From contig CAVULE010000005.1 of NCBI GenBank assembly GCA_963742315.1, forward strand, positions 1 through 64,000: a stretch of 64,000 nucleotides of DNA, read 5' to 3'. Each line of letters opens with the position of its first letter. Positions within the stretch are counted from its first letter, which is position 1. The DNA is from AV69 sp963742315. GTDB lineage: Bacteria; Verrucomicrobiota; Verrucomicrobiia; Chthoniobacterales; UBA10450. The notes under the pieces were generated by a model that worked only from the letters and a program-made list of their open reading frames with translations, had not been told where the DNA came from and made no database searches. The translations under genes and the position numbers were made by a program. Of this stretch, positions 40,962 through 49,752 are shown piece after piece.

Positions 40962-41471
40962 ATGAAACGGGATAAAGAAAACAAGCGAGGCCATGACAAA
41001 GGCTTACTGGCACTCGCGTTGTTCAAGTGGTTTAAAGGTCTCGTTTTGCTCCTGGTCGGAGTGGGTTTCCTTAAACTGTTGCACCATGACGTCGAGACAG
41101 GGCTCCAAGCTTTAGTGGACGCACTGCGGGTTGATCCTGATAACCGTTATCTGGGCGCGCTCTTAGCAAAACTGAGTCTACTCGATGATAAAAAGATCGA
41201 AGTCCTGAGCGGATTGACTTTCGCTTACAGTGCCTTGTTCCTCGTGGAAGGCACCGGCTTGTTCTTTGAGAAGCGATGGGCCGAGTATCTCACTATCGTT
41301 GCCACTGTTTCATTTATTCCGGTGGAAATCTATGAATTATTCAAAGCTCCATCTCTCCTGAAGTGCACTATGTTGGTGATCAATGTGGCAATCGGTGTCT
41401 TCCTGGTGCTAAATGTGCGCGCGTCGAACGTTGAGAAGTTGCAGCGAAGCGATAAAGCGGGGTCAGCTTGA
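40962..41471 (+). CDS. DUF2127 family membrane protein
   Basis: 169 residues from ATG 40,962. A basic N-terminus (MKRDKENKRGHDKGLLALAL) leads into FKWFKGLVLLLVGVGFLKLL (TM1). A loop with DALRVDPDNRYLGALLAKL follows, then three more TM helices (LTFAYSALFLVEGTGLFF, AEYLTIVATVSFIPVEIYEL, TMLVINVAIGVFLVLNV). Matches DUF2127 membrane proteins, of unknown function. Its stop codon abuts the stop of the convergent HAD gene with no base between. Confidence 0.85.
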   Translation: MKRDKENKRGHDKGLLALALFKWFKGLVLLLVGVGFLKLLHHDVETGLQALVDALRVDPDNRYLGALLAKLSLLDDKKIEVLSGLTFAYSALFLVEGTGLFFEKRWAEYLTIVATVSFIPVEIYELFKAPSLLKCTMLVINVAIGVFLVLNVRASNVEKLQRSDKAGSA

Positions 41472-42140
41472 TTACGGAATACTAACTCTTCGGAGCAGTG
41501 CGGGAATTTCTGATAGGCTGCCAAGCAGGTAATCCGCTTCTTTTTTGTAATCGCTGGGGTCGACGAAGCGGGTGTCGGGTATTGCGGCGACCCGCATCTT
41601 CGCGGCTTTGGCGGCGGCGACGCCGGAAAGCGCATCTTCGATGACGAGGCAGGCGTCCGAGGCAATGCCGAGTTTTTCCGCCGCGCGCAGGTAGATGTCG
41701 GGATACGGTTTGCCGCGTTCGACTTCCTCGCCGGTAATAACGACTTCGAGAAACGTCGTCAGTTCGTGTCGAGCGAGAAATGGGCGCGCCGACGCGCTGA
41801 CTGAGCTTGTGGCGACGGCGAGGTGCAGGTTCATCTGCCGCAGCTCTTGCAGGACTAGTTTTGTCGAAGGGAAAACATCTATCCGGTTAGCAAAGAAGCC
41901 GGCCGCGATCTCTCCCCGGCGTCGCATCATTTCGTCGGTCGGGACAGAGAGTCCAAACGTCTTTTTGTAGAACTCGACGGCGAGCCGGTAACTCACGCCC
42001 AGCACGTTTCGGTGGTATTCGCCGCGATAGGTAACGCCGTATTCGGCAAGCAACTTCGCGTCAATCTCGTTCCACCACGGCTCGGAGTCGGCGAGAACGC
42101 CGTCCAGATCGAAGATTACAGCGCGGAACGGTTGCGACAT
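41472..42140 (-). CDS. HAD-family hydrolase (beta-phosphoglucomutase/phosphatase-like)
   Basis: 222 residues, ATG 42,140. HAD motif I FDLDGVLADSE with Asp11 and Asp13; motif II LAVATSSVSAS; lysine motif III GKPYPDIYL; motif IV CLVIEDALSGVAAAKAAKM. Cap domain of subclass C1 (residues about 20-85). Members of this group hydrolyse sugar phosphates or interconvert glucose phosphates. The S in ATSS and the E-D-A-L-S-G motif fit phosphatases and beta-PGM alike; substrate not deducible. Cytosolic. Confidence 0.88.
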   Translation of the reverse strand: MSQPFRAVIFDLDGVLADSEPWWNEIDAKLLAEYGVTYRGEYHRNVLGVSYRLAVEFYKKTFGLSVPTDEMMRRRGEIAAGFFANRIDVFPSTKLVLQELRQMNLHLAVATSSVSASARPFLARHELTTFLEVVITGEEVERGKPYPDIYLRAAEKLGIASDACLVIEDALSGVAAAKAAKMRVAAIPDTRFVDPSDYKKEADYLLGSLSEIPALLRRVSIP

Positions 42141-42157
42141 GATTAGGGGGACTATAG

Positions 42158-42189
42158 CAGGGAGCAGGGAGCAGGGAGCAGGGAGCAGA
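42158..42189. repeat. tandem GGGAGCA repeat
   Basis: At least four copies of the 7-base unit GGGAGCA between the HAD gene and the next membrane gene. It is followed by palindromes around 42,312 (GCAGCCGTGTCGGCTGC) and 42,349 (GCAGGCGACACGCCTGC). Confidence 0.7.
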
Positions 42190-42431
42190 GCGGAGCCGAG
42201 CGAATCAGAGAATCAACAACTCGTGCTCATGCTCGTAATCGTAATTGAGTCGTATGTCAGAGTTCAAAAAAACAGCCGCTACAGGACCCATCGATCTTAG
42301 TCGGTTGCTGCGAGGGCAGCCGTGTCGGCTGCAAGAAATCGAGGATGATGCAGGCGACACGCCTGCCGCTACAGAAGAGCGATCCATGGTCGACAGAAGT
42401 CTTGTCGAGTGATAGCGCTGATGGCAGCGGC

Positions 42432-42995
42432 ATGGACGAGTTCGGTTATCTCGCAGTCATTCTCTCCATCATTCTCGGCCTGAGCGTGACCCAATTGCTC
42501 CAGGGTCTGAGCAACGTGATTAATGCGCGGGATCGCGTTCGCATCTACTGGCCGGCGATCGGATGGGCGTTGCTGCTTCTGGTCATCGATATCCAAGCCT
42601 GGTGGTCGATGTTTGGTTATCGTGAGCGACATACCTGGACTTTTCTTCAATTCGCGATTCTTCTGCTCGAGACCATCCTGCTTTATCTGCTCGCTGCCCT
42701 TGCTCTACCGAACGCGTTCAGCGCAGAAATCGTCGATCTGCGAGTAAATTACTTCCGTCACGCCCGCTGGTTTTTCGGCTCGTTCCTGGCTGTGCTCCTG
42801 GTTAGTCTGGTGAAGAATGTCGTGATGAGCGGTTCCTTGCCGGGACCTTTCGATCTGACTTTTCATCTATTTTGGATCGCAGGAGCCACCATCGCAGCGC
42901 AACGCGGAGCGACCTGTTTCACAAAGTGTTCGTTTGCGTCGCCGGTGTTTCGTTCATCGTTTACATCGGTGCACTCTTCGCCGAGCTCCATTGAG
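42432..42995 (+). pseudogene. membrane-protein gene with C-terminal frameshift
   Basis: Starts at ATG 42,432 (MDEFGYLAVILSIILGLSVT, QLLQGLSNVI) and encodes about six TM helices (YWPAIGWALLLLVIDIQAWW, FLQFAILLLETILLYLLAAL, FFGSFLAVLLVSLVKNVVM, FHLFWIAGATIAAQ). Near 42,902 the reading passes into unsuitable sequence. Shifting by one base restores SDLFHKVFVCVAGVSFIVYI then GALFAELH and TGA at 42,993-42,995. A missing A in the CAACG stretch would explain it. Without the shift the frame runs on into spacer repeats. Family unrecognised. Confidence 0.65.
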
Positions 42996-43039
42996 AGACG
43001 TCGGCCTCTCGTCAGAGGTCAGAGGTCGGAGGTCGGAGG

Positions 43040-44020
43040 TCAGAGCAGAGGGGACATTTCCCCGTCGATCGGACTAGTTTCCACTGCGGCCTGCGCTCTT
43101 TGCACCATCGTTACAGCAGCCATCAGCACGATTCCGGCAATGACTTGGTGCCAATGTAAAGCGGCATGGAAGAATCCCCAGGTGATGCAAACCGCAGCGA
43201 GGGTTTGCATCATTTCGAAGTAACCGGCGGTGGACGCGCGGGTCAGCCGCAATCCTTCGAAGTAAATGAGAAGTGGGATGGCACCGGAGATCGAGGCGAG
43301 AAGAAGAAGTGCGACGATGGCTGTGGTGATGTGCGCTTGCGCGGCTGGCGGCCAAAGGGAAACGCGATTCAGTTTTCCGTACATCAAAAGAATGAACGTC
43401 ATGCAGATCAATCCAACCACGACGCGCAGACTGGCGGCGAGGCGCAATGGCATTCCGATCATCGTGCCACGACCGGCCACAGTGGAAAGTCCCCAAAATA
43501 ACGCGCAGACCAGCGCGTAACCGGTTCCCAGGTTCAATCCCGCTTTCTCGAATGATTCTCCGATGAGCGTGGGATGCTCCACTGACAAAAAGGTTCCCGC
43601 CAGAATGGCGATGCCCGCGTAAAGGAAGAAGCGCGGGGTCAACCGATCGCCAAAGAGGAAGAATGCGCCGAGCGTGGAGATTAACGGTTGAATGTTCAGG
43701 ATCACATTTACGACGGTGGGATTCCCATACTTCAGCGCCAAAGTAAAAAAAACAGTGCCCACGGCCGAGCCGGCGAAACCGGAGAAAATGAGATAACCCC
43801 AGGTGCGGGCGTCGATTTTTGGCAAATCCGCGAGCCTTGAAAGCAAAAGCGGCAACAGCATGAGTAGAATGAGGACGTGTTCCCAAAATACGATCACCTG
43901 TGCATCGAAAAGTTGGTTGAGCGGGATGCGCCACGCACTTTCGGTTCCCCACAAGGCGGCGCCGAGCCCGACAAGCCACGGACCGGAGTTTGTGCGGCGC
44001 GTTGCTGGGTTCTGCTTCAC
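43040..44020 (-). CDS. DMT-superfamily (EamA) transporter
   Basis: 326 residues, ten predicted TM helices in two EamA repeats: WLVGLGAALWGTESAWRIPL, then YLIFSGFAGSAVGTVFFTLA, LKYGNPTVVNVILNIQPLIS, and in the second half GYALVCALFWGLSTVAGRGT and RASTAGYFEMMQTLAAVCIT. Such proteins export or import amino acids, nucleotide sugars and similar metabolites; the substrate is unknown. Inner membrane. The C-terminal tail runs into spacer DNA (SPIDGEMSPLL). Precedes a second exporter gene on the same strand, with 64 bp between. Confidence 0.85.
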   Translation of the reverse strand: MKQNPATRRTNSGPWLVGLGAALWGTESAWRIPLNQLFDAQVIVFWEHVLILLMLLPLLLSRLADLPKIDARTWGYLIFSGFAGSAVGTVFFTLALKYGNPTVVNVILNIQPLISTLGAFFLFGDRLTPRFFLYAGIAILAGTFLSVEHPTLIGESFEKAGLNLGTGYALVCALFWGLSTVAGRGTMIGMPLRLAASLRVVVGLICMTFILLMYGKLNRVSLWPPAAQAHITTAIVALLLLASISGAIPLLIYFEGLRLTRASTAGYFEMMQTLAAVCITWGFFHAALHWHQVIAGIVLMAAVTMVQRAQAAVETSPIDGEMSPLL

Positions 44021-44084
44021 CGGCTCGTCTTATCGCTGGCTGTTCCAGAGAGCAAGGAGCAAGGAGCAGGGAGCGGAGTGGAGA

Positions 44085-45656
44085 TCAGAGATCAGCGGCC
44101 GCGCCGGCATCCATGCTCGGCGTTTGCTTAGTTCCTTCCTTCTTTCGCATCATCAACATCATTGTCAGGATGGCGATTGCGATCGGCACTATCACATTCA
44201 ACCGCAGCGTGCTGGTGAATGCCGCCCCGAACGATTCGTAAAACGCCTGACGGACTTGTTCCACCTGGCTCGCGACTAGGCCGCTGTCGATCTGCGTGAT
44301 TCGTTCGGCTGCACCCGGCTGCTCCAAAAGCTTTTGTTGTGCAAATGACAAGGGTGTTTCGGATAATCGTAAAACGAGTTGGCGGCGAAAGAGCGCGCTG
44401 TGCAGCGCACTGGCGGCGGAGACTCCTATCGCGCCTCCGGCAAATCGGAACATGTAGATCATTCCCGTAGCCTGGCCGGAGCGCTCTGCGGAAATCGCAG
44501 CGAGGCCAGCGGTGTTCAGCAAAGTAAATCCGGGACCGACGCCAGCGGCAATCAGCAGAAACGGAAGCACCATTCCAACATAGCCGTAGGATGCAGGCAT
44601 AAACGAAAGGATCGCCAGTCCTGAGGCCAGGGAAACGCAACTTATGATCAACAGAGTCGTTAACGGAAACCGACTCGTTAGGCGTCCGGACATCACTCCG
44701 GTTAGAGCGAGGACGAGACTGAGCGGTGCGAGCGCGATCCCCGCTGTCAATGCATTGTAGCCGAGCCGTTCCTGCAAATAAACCGCGGCGATGAATAGGA
44801 ATAGAAAGAATACGAACCCAAGAAGAAAGCTCGCAACGCAGGAACAAAGAAAAGACGGTAGTCGAAGAAGTTTGCCGTCGAGAATGGCGTTGTCGGTGCG
44901 GCGTTCAACTAAGGTCAAGATCACAAACGAGACCAGCGAAAGAGCGATTAAGCCGAACCCCACCACCCGATCCTTATCAGGACTTTGGGCGGCATTAAGG
45001 CCCAGGAGCAAACTCGTCAGCGCTGCCGCCAGAATGAACACACCGATGATGTCAATGCGATGTGAAGCGTTCTCAGCGTGTGACTCTTGAATTGATCGGA
45101 CGGAAACGATCATTATCACAGCGACTAATGGCAGGTTCATGAGAAACACCCATCGCCAGCTCACCTCAGCCGTGAGAAAACCACCCAGGAGCGGCCCCAT
45201 CGATTGAGCTACGCCCGATACGCCTACCAAGGTCCCGAGAGCAAGCGCGCGCTGCTCCGCTCCATAAGCGTTGGAGATGATTGCCATGCCCGCGGGGACC
45301 ATCAGTGCTCCAGCAGCACCCTGTAAGACCCGCCCGATTACGAGGACCGAAAGAGTGGACGCGATTCCGCAGAGCAGCGATGCCACCGCAAACAGAATTG
45401 CGCCTGCAAGCAGGCAACGGCGACGTCCAAAGACATCAGCGACACGACCGGCCGCGACAATCAGCGCGGCGAACGCCAGCATGTAGCTGTTGAGTCCCCA
45501 CTGCAGATCGCCCAAATCTGCGTGCAGATCCTTACCCAATGTAACCAGCGCTACGTTGACCGTCGTGATATCGGCGTTCAGGATTGCGAACACCACAGCG
45601 ATCACGAGCAGAGCTAAGCGCGGGTTGGTTGGGCGCGAGGATGAAGAAGGCGTCAC
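44085..45656 (-). CDS. MFS exporter, DHA2 (EmrB/QacA) type
   Basis: 523 residues, ATG 45,656, fourteen predicted TM helices. Signature MFS motif between TM2 and TM3: AAGRVADVFGRRRCLLAGAI. Motif C: GVSGVAQSMGPLLGGFLTAE in TM5. N-terminus LVIAVVFAILNADITTVNVA with the D-x-T-x-V-N-V-A motif D1 of DHA2 pumps. Exports drugs or toxic metabolites in exchange for protons; in Gram-negative cells often with a MFP and outer-membrane channel, which are absent here. The C-terminal portion after TM14 is cytosolic (KKEGTKQTPSMDAGAAADL). Confidence 0.88.
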   Translation of the reverse strand: MTPSSSSRPTNPRLALLVIAVVFAILNADITTVNVALVTLGKDLHADLGDLQWGLNSYMLAFAALIVAAGRVADVFGRRRCLLAGAILFAVASLLCGIASTLSVLVIGRVLQGAAGALMVPAGMAIISNAYGAEQRALALGTLVGVSGVAQSMGPLLGGFLTAEVSWRWVFLMNLPLVAVIMIVSVRSIQESHAENASHRIDIIGVFILAAALTSLLLGLNAAQSPDKDRVVGFGLIALSLVSFVILTLVERRTDNAILDGKLLRLPSFLCSCVASFLLGFVFFLFLFIAAVYLQERLGYNALTAGIALAPLSLVLALTGVMSGRLTSRFPLTTLLIISCVSLASGLAILSFMPASYGYVGMVLPFLLIAAGVGPGFTLLNTAGLAAISAERSGQATGMIYMFRFAGGAIGVSAASALHSALFRRQLVLRLSETPLSFAQQKLLEQPGAAERITQIDSGLVASQVEQVRQAFYESFGAAFTSTLRLNVIVPIAIAILTMMLMMRKKEGTKQTPSMDAGAAADL

Positions 45657-45756
45657 AAGCTAAACAAACTCAAAAGCTGAAAAACTGAAAAGCTGAAATC
45701 CTGAGACGCTCAATAAGCGAGGCAGAGCCAACGGAATCAGAGGTCGGAATCAGAGG

Positions 45757-46356
45757 CTAATGAGACAGTGCGCTGTTTACCTCCGGAATTACTTTGTCGT
45801 ACAACTGAAGGATTGTTGGCTCTTGCTGGTTTACGTCGATGAGATAGAGCACTATCGCACTGGCCATACCTTTGGGGTTGTCGATCGACATGTTCGCCGG
45901 GGTAAAGGAAGAAGCGAGGAAACTGTTTTCCAAGGTCTGAAAGGCATTTTGCTGGGTGTAGACTTTAGAGATGTCGAACGCTAATTCCGGTTTGAGATAG
46001 GATAAGGCTTGCGTAGCCAGAGCGAGGTCCCATGCAGTGTGCTCGTAGATGACGGGACGCACCCCTAGGAAATGGACTTCCTTATTGAAGCGCTCCTCAC
46101 TGGGCGGCTCACTGCTACGGAGAAACTGTTTCAGCTCGCGCTCGAGAATTTCGTGATACGCGCGGTCGCGTTGCGTGGCCTGGCGGTTCGCTTCCATTTC
46201 GCCAGCGAAATTGCGCAGGGCGGCCCGAGCCTGCGCGCGATGCTCGCGGTCTTCGTGCCAATTATTCGCCAACAAAGCGAGAAAGACGCCGATCGCTATG
46301 AGCACGACTTCGAAGAGCAGGTTGAGGAATGAGCGTTGTTCGCCGCGGAAGCTCAT
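45757..46356 (-). CDS. DUF6090-like membrane-anchored protein
   Basis: 199 residues, ATG 46,356. The N-terminus has one TM helix (LFEVVLIAIGVFLALLANNW) followed by HEDREHRAQARAALRNFAGE, the typical opening of DUF6090-type proteins. The rest is helical and soluble: NRQATQRDRAYHEILERELK, a middle with WDLALATQALSYLKPELAFD, ending LYDKVIPEVNSALS. The soluble part is probably periplasmic. Function unknown. Single gene. Confidence 0.7.
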   Translation of the reverse strand: MSFRGEQRSFLNLLFEVVLIAIGVFLALLANNWHEDREHRAQARAALRNFAGEMEANRQATQRDRAYHEILERELKQFLRSSEPPSEERFNKEVHFLGVRPVIYEHTAWDLALATQALSYLKPELAFDISKVYTQQNAFQTLENSFLASSFTPANMSIDNPKGMASAIVLYLIDVNQQEPTILQLYDKVIPEVNSALSH

Positions 46357-46500
46357 GGGCGGAAGCTTAAATACTGAAACGCTGATCCGCCTCTAATAAA
46401 GTTACGGCGTGACAAGAAAGTTGGAAGGCTGAAATCGTCGGCAGTCGGAAGTCGGGCGGTGACCAAGTGACACGGCGGCTGCGTCGCCGCGGAAAAGAAA

Positions 46501-46530
46501 AACGCTCCGCGCCTTCCGACGCGGAGCGTT
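46501..46530 (-). terminator. intrinsic terminator for the stress-protein gene
   Basis: AACGCTCCGCG-8 nt-CGCGGAGCGTT, a perfect 11-bp stem. In the minus-strand direction it begins 23 bases after the stop at 46,553 and is followed by a T-rich tail (TTTTTCTTTT). Best intrinsic terminator in the window. Confidence 0.85.
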
Positions 46531-46552
46531 ACTAAATCAACAAACTCTTCCT

Positions 46553-47089
46553 TTAGGCTGTGACCGCCTCTGGGGTCTTCGACATCGACGATGTGCAGAT
46601 GTCTTCTGCGCCAGCATTTTTAAAGACTTCTTTCGCGCGATCCACTTTCTCGCCATCCTTCGCGTGAACTGCGATGAGATAGTTACCGCTCTTGAGTTTT
46701 CCCTCGTAACGTTTGGCTTCGATCTCGGGGATTCCTAGCCCGATCAAGCCGCCGACGATTCCGCCGGTGGTCGCTCCGATGGCCGCGCCGCTGAGTGCAG
46801 CCATGATAGGTCCGGCCGCGATAAATGGGCCGACACCGGGGATAGCAAGCGCGCCGACACCGGCGAGCAGGCCGAGCACTCCGCCGGTAACGCCTCCCGT
46901 GGTGGCACCGGTGGTGGCGCCTTCAGGCGCCTTGGTGGCTTTGACATGACCGATGTCGTGCTTGCCCTCGTTGTCGGGCAATAGGACGGAGATTTCAGAG
47001 ACCGGAAAGCCGGCCTCTTGTAAGTCCTCTACGATTTGTTCTGCTTGTGAGTGAGATTTGACGATTCCGAATACTGATGTTTTTGACAT
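46553..47089 (-). CDS. DUF1269/general-stress-type protein with Gly-zipper
   Basis: 178 residues, ATG 47,089. N-terminal ferredoxin-like segment MSKTSVFGIVKSHSQAEQIV then EDLQEAGFPVSEISVLLPDN; a central Gly/Ala-rich membrane-like zipper (TTGATTGGVTGGVLGLLAGV, AAIGATTGGIVGGLIGLGIP); C-terminal segment KSGNYLIAVHAKDGEKVDRA. Resembles general stress protein 17M/DUF1269/DUF3341-type proteins that may insert in the membrane. Function unknown; linked to osmotic or oxidative stress in other bacteria. AAGGGA precedes the ATG; a strong terminator follows the stop. Confidence 0.8.
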   Translation of the reverse strand: MSKTSVFGIVKSHSQAEQIVEDLQEAGFPVSEISVLLPDNEGKHDIGHVKATKAPEGATTGATTGGVTGGVLGLLAGVGALAIPGVGPFIAAGPIMAALSGAAIGATTGGIVGGLIGLGIPEIEAKRYEGKLKSGNYLIAVHAKDGEKVDRAKEVFKNAGAEDICTSSMSKTPEAVTA

Positions 47090-47119
47090 GTAGTTCCCTT
47101 TTTCCTTTGTTTGGTTGCG

Positions 47120-47488
47120 TTATTGCGAAGCTTTCACTTCGAGTTGATTATCGATCTTGGCGTTACCGGCCGCCGATTGGGCCAGCTCAGCGATTTTTGT
47201 TTTCTCCGCCTCGTTCTGCACGGGCCCGCGCAATGTAACAACTCCATCGGCGGTAATAATCTTCACGTTCTTGGCGGTGGCAGAGAGTGAATGATCCTGG
47301 ACGATGGCACGGCGAATTGTCGCAGTGGTTTGTACATCCTCGGGACTATTTGATTGATCGCCGGAAGTCCTGGTCTCGCCGGAACGGTCGCGCTGGTTCT
47401 TGCTGGTGTTGTCTGCCGCTGGGTCCTGCGCGAGCGCAGACAAGGTGAACAGCGAGAGGCAACATATAGATATAGTGATTTGTTTCAT
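47120..47488 (-). CDS. secreted BON-domain protein
   Basis: 122 residues, ATG 47,488. Signal peptide (MKQITISICCLSLFTLSALA). A polar linker rich in Asp, Ser, Asn and Arg leads to one BON domain: ATIRRAIVQDHSLSATAKNV, KIITADGVVTLRGPVQNEAE, KTKIAELAQSAAGNAKIDNQ. BON domains (as in OsmY) bind phospholipid or other envelope components and are induced by osmotic stress. Periplasmic. It lies 30 bp upstream of the stress-protein gene in the same direction, so the two are probably cotranscribed and end at the terminator at 46,501. Confidence 0.85.
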   Translation of the reverse strand: MKQITISICCLSLFTLSALAQDPAADNTSKNQRDRSGETRTSGDQSNSPEDVQTTATIRRAIVQDHSLSATAKNVKIITADGVVTLRGPVQNEAEKTKIAELAQSAAGNAKIDNQLEVKASQ

Positions 47489-47562
47489 ATTGAGTAACTG
47501 CTCCGCCGACGTGGCGGCATAGATGAAACGCAGGTGCCGATCCTAATGGCCTTACTTTTTAC

Positions 47563-47574
47563 CGAAATTTCGGA
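47563..47574. promoter_or_regulatory. CCGAAATTTCGG palindrome upstream of the BON gene
   Basis: Perfect 12-bp palindrome, with flanking TTTTA and AAAA, 75 bases upstream of the BON-domain start codon. Position and symmetry fit an operator, but no regulator is known for it. Confidence 0.25.
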
Positions 47575-47727
47575 AAACAATTATGACGGAGTTTTCCGGG
47601 CTGATGTTTTTGATGGAAAAGCAGTGAGCCGTCAGGTCGTAAATCTGCAATAGGGAACTGGTGTGCGTCGCAATGAAAAAGTGGCACTGGTAAGCCTCTT
47701 TGAGGCTTCCAACGCGAAATAGCGCGG

Positions 47728-47838
47728 ATGTTCGCCTTCTTCTCAAACCGTTTAGGCTGCCTGGGCTCGCTTATCGTCTCAGTTATCGGCACAGTCATTC
47801 TTCTTGCAATACTTCGCGGTTGCGGCCCGCACTGGTAA
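47728..47838 (+). CDS. 36-residue membrane protein
   Basis: ATG 47,728 to TAA 47,838: MFAFFSNRLGCLGSLIVSVI then GTVILLAILRGCGPHW. One TM helix with flanking charged residues (NR before, R after) and cysteines at both ends. Small proteins of this R-L-G-C-L-G-S-L form are widespread as I recall. No evident Shine-Dalgarno. Divergent from the BON gene. Confidence 0.5.
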   Translation: MFAFFSNRLGCLGSLIVSVIGTVILLAILRGCGPHW

Positions 47839-47927
47839 ATTTGTTTGCGAGAGCAAAACGAGCACAGAAAACAGCAAAGGCCGAGCCGACGTTGAATGCG
47901 CCGCTGGAGACCTGCGATGAAAACTAG

Positions 47928-48047
47928 TTAGTGGCCACGCTCCGGCGGAGGCGGCGTTGGATCAGGTGTTTCTTTCCTTTGTGCCATCTCAAAATCCTGA
48001 TCGAAATACGCGGCGCAGTCGAGATCGAATTTTGTTAAGCGTTGCAT
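47928..48047 (-). CDS. 39-residue protein, possible
   Basis: ATG 48,047 to TAA 47,928: MQRLTKFDLDCAAYFDQDFE then MAQRKETPDPTPPPPERGH. An acidic amphipathic start followed by a Pro-rich tail; no family. The ordered composition is better than random, but no ribosome-binding site is evident. Confidence 0.35.
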   Translation of the reverse strand: MQRLTKFDLDCAAYFDQDFEMAQRKETPDPTPPPPERGH

Positions 48048-48137
48048 CGTGAATCAAGTTAAGAGGACAGAAGTCGCTAATACCGAAGACCTCGGTGTTC
48101 AGTCAGACGTGATCAGTGCTCTCTGATCTGTTCGTCG

Positions 48138-49466
48138 CTAAGACGGCAACCCGTTGCGCGCGATCAGCGCCATTTGTTCGCAAAAACGATCCAGCTCGCC
48201 GAGCGTGGTATAAATGTTGGGCGTAATCCGAAGGCCCTGAAATTCCTCGTGAATGATGGGCGTCACGAAGATGTGGTGTTTGTCGAACAGATACTTGGCA
48301 ACGGCTTCAGGGTTGGTTCCTTCGATCTGAACGTTGGCGATGGCGCACGATTGATTCGAATCAAACGAAGTGTTAAAGCGAATCTTGGGCACATCTTTGA
48401 GCCGGTTCATCCAGTAGCGTGACAGGTAACGCAACCGCGCTTCCTTGCGTTTGCCGCCTATCCCGTTGTGAAACAGCAGCGCCTCGCCAATGGCCAGCTT
48501 TATCGCCGCCGAGTGTGTGCCAATCTCTTCGAACTTGCGGATGTCCGACGCTTGCTTGGCTTCCGCGGCCATTAACGGCCAGAGCTTTTCGATCTTATCG
48601 CGCTTCACGTAAAGCAAGCCGGTGCCTTTAGGAGCGTGCAACCACTTATGCAGGCTGGTGCCGAAGTAATCGCAACCGAGATCCTTCTGTTTGAAATCAA
48701 ACTGCGCGAAGGAATGCGCGCCATCCACGATCGTCTCGATTCCTTTGGCGCGAGCCATGTCGCAGACAGCCTTTACCGGAGTGATCTGTCCGGTGATGTT
48801 GATCTGGTGCGCGATCAAGATCAGGCGCGTCTTATCGGTAATCCCTTTTTCAAATGCCGCAGTGATCTCATCGAGGTTCTTTGGCGGAATCGGAATCTGA
48901 ATTAGCTTTAGCTTCAGGCCTTCCCGCTTCTCACGCTGACGCAGCGTAGTCAGCATACGCGGATAATCCTGGGTGGTAGTGAGGATTTCATCACCCGGCT
49001 TAAAGTCCATGCCCATCAAAAGAATCTCGAGTGACTCGGAAGCATTACGCGTGATCGCAATCTCTTCGCGATCGCAGCCGAACAGTTCCGCCAGACCGGT
49101 GCGAATTGTTTCCGATTGTGGCTCGAGGATTTGCCACATGGTATAGGCGGTGGCGTCTTCCTGTTCCCAAGTGTAACGCACCAGCGCCTCGGTCACGATC
49201 CGCGGGCTGGGCGAAACGCCGCCATTGTTCAGGTTGATGATGCCACGCGTGACGGTGAAGGAGTTTTGAATGATGGCCCAATAGTCTTCATCCATGGCCG
49301 CCTGCTCCGGAGTCAAATGCGCCACGCTCTGCGTCGCGGCTGCGACGTTTTTCAGCAACGACGCAACCGTGGCCGAAGACAGCACAGCCAGACCCAGGCT
49401 CTTGCCGGCGAGCGAAAGAAAGTCGCGTCGAGTACGCTGACGAAGGACGGAATTTGAAATCGTCAC
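48138..49466 (-). CDS. Tat-exported class V aminotransferase-like PLP enzyme
   Basis: 442 residues, ATG 49,466. Twin-arginine signal RTRRDFLSLAGKSLGLAVLS (residues 11-30). The fold-type I PLP domain follows, with the isopenicillin-N-epimerase/cysteine-desulfurase-like features INLNNGGVSPSPRIVTEALV, ITRNASESLEILLMG, VDGAHSFAQFDF with the PLP-ring aspartate, and the PLP lysine Lys274 in GTSLHKWLHAPKGTGLLYV. Exported class V enzymes of this type are found in many soil bacteria; the reaction (epimerase, desulfurase or C-S lyase) cannot be told. Periplasmic or lipoprotein-processed by inference. Ends 90 bp from the 39-residue frame. Confidence 0.85.
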   Translation of the reverse strand: MTISNSVLRQRTRRDFLSLAGKSLGLAVLSSATVASLLKNVAAATQSVAHLTPEQAAMDEDYWAIIQNSFTVTRGIINLNNGGVSPSPRIVTEALVRYTWEQEDATAYTMWQILEPQSETIRTGLAELFGCDREEIAITRNASESLEILLMGMDFKPGDEILTTTQDYPRMLTTLRQREKREGLKLKLIQIPIPPKNLDEITAAFEKGITDKTRLILIAHQINITGQITPVKAVCDMARAKGIETIVDGAHSFAQFDFKQKDLGCDYFGTSLHKWLHAPKGTGLLYVKRDKIEKLWPLMAAEAKQASDIRKFEEIGTHSAAIKLAIGEALLFHNGIGGKRKEARLRYLSRYWMNRLKDVPKIRFNTSFDSNQSCAIANVQIEGTNPEAVAKYLFDKHHIFVTPIIHEEFQGLRITPNIYTTLGELDRFCEQMALIARNGLPS

Positions 49467-49752
49467 AAGAAGGGAAGCAGCGTGATGAGGAGGTGCGCTT
49501 TAGTCAAGCAGGGAGCAGAAGGGGAAGAAGAAGGTGACGGGCGAGACGAATGATGAAGGAATGACAAAGCCCGAGTGAAGGAATCCATGCTCGTACTCGT
49601 AATCGCAATCGGAGATGGAGATCGGAGGAAAGGTATAAGCTTCCGCAGAACTCCACGGCCGTGGCAGCTAATGCCGGTTCGGCTCAGACCTGAGAGGTCA
49701 TTGGAAACGACGGGAAAGGCGGGATAGGTTGCGACATTCCTGATCACCGAAC

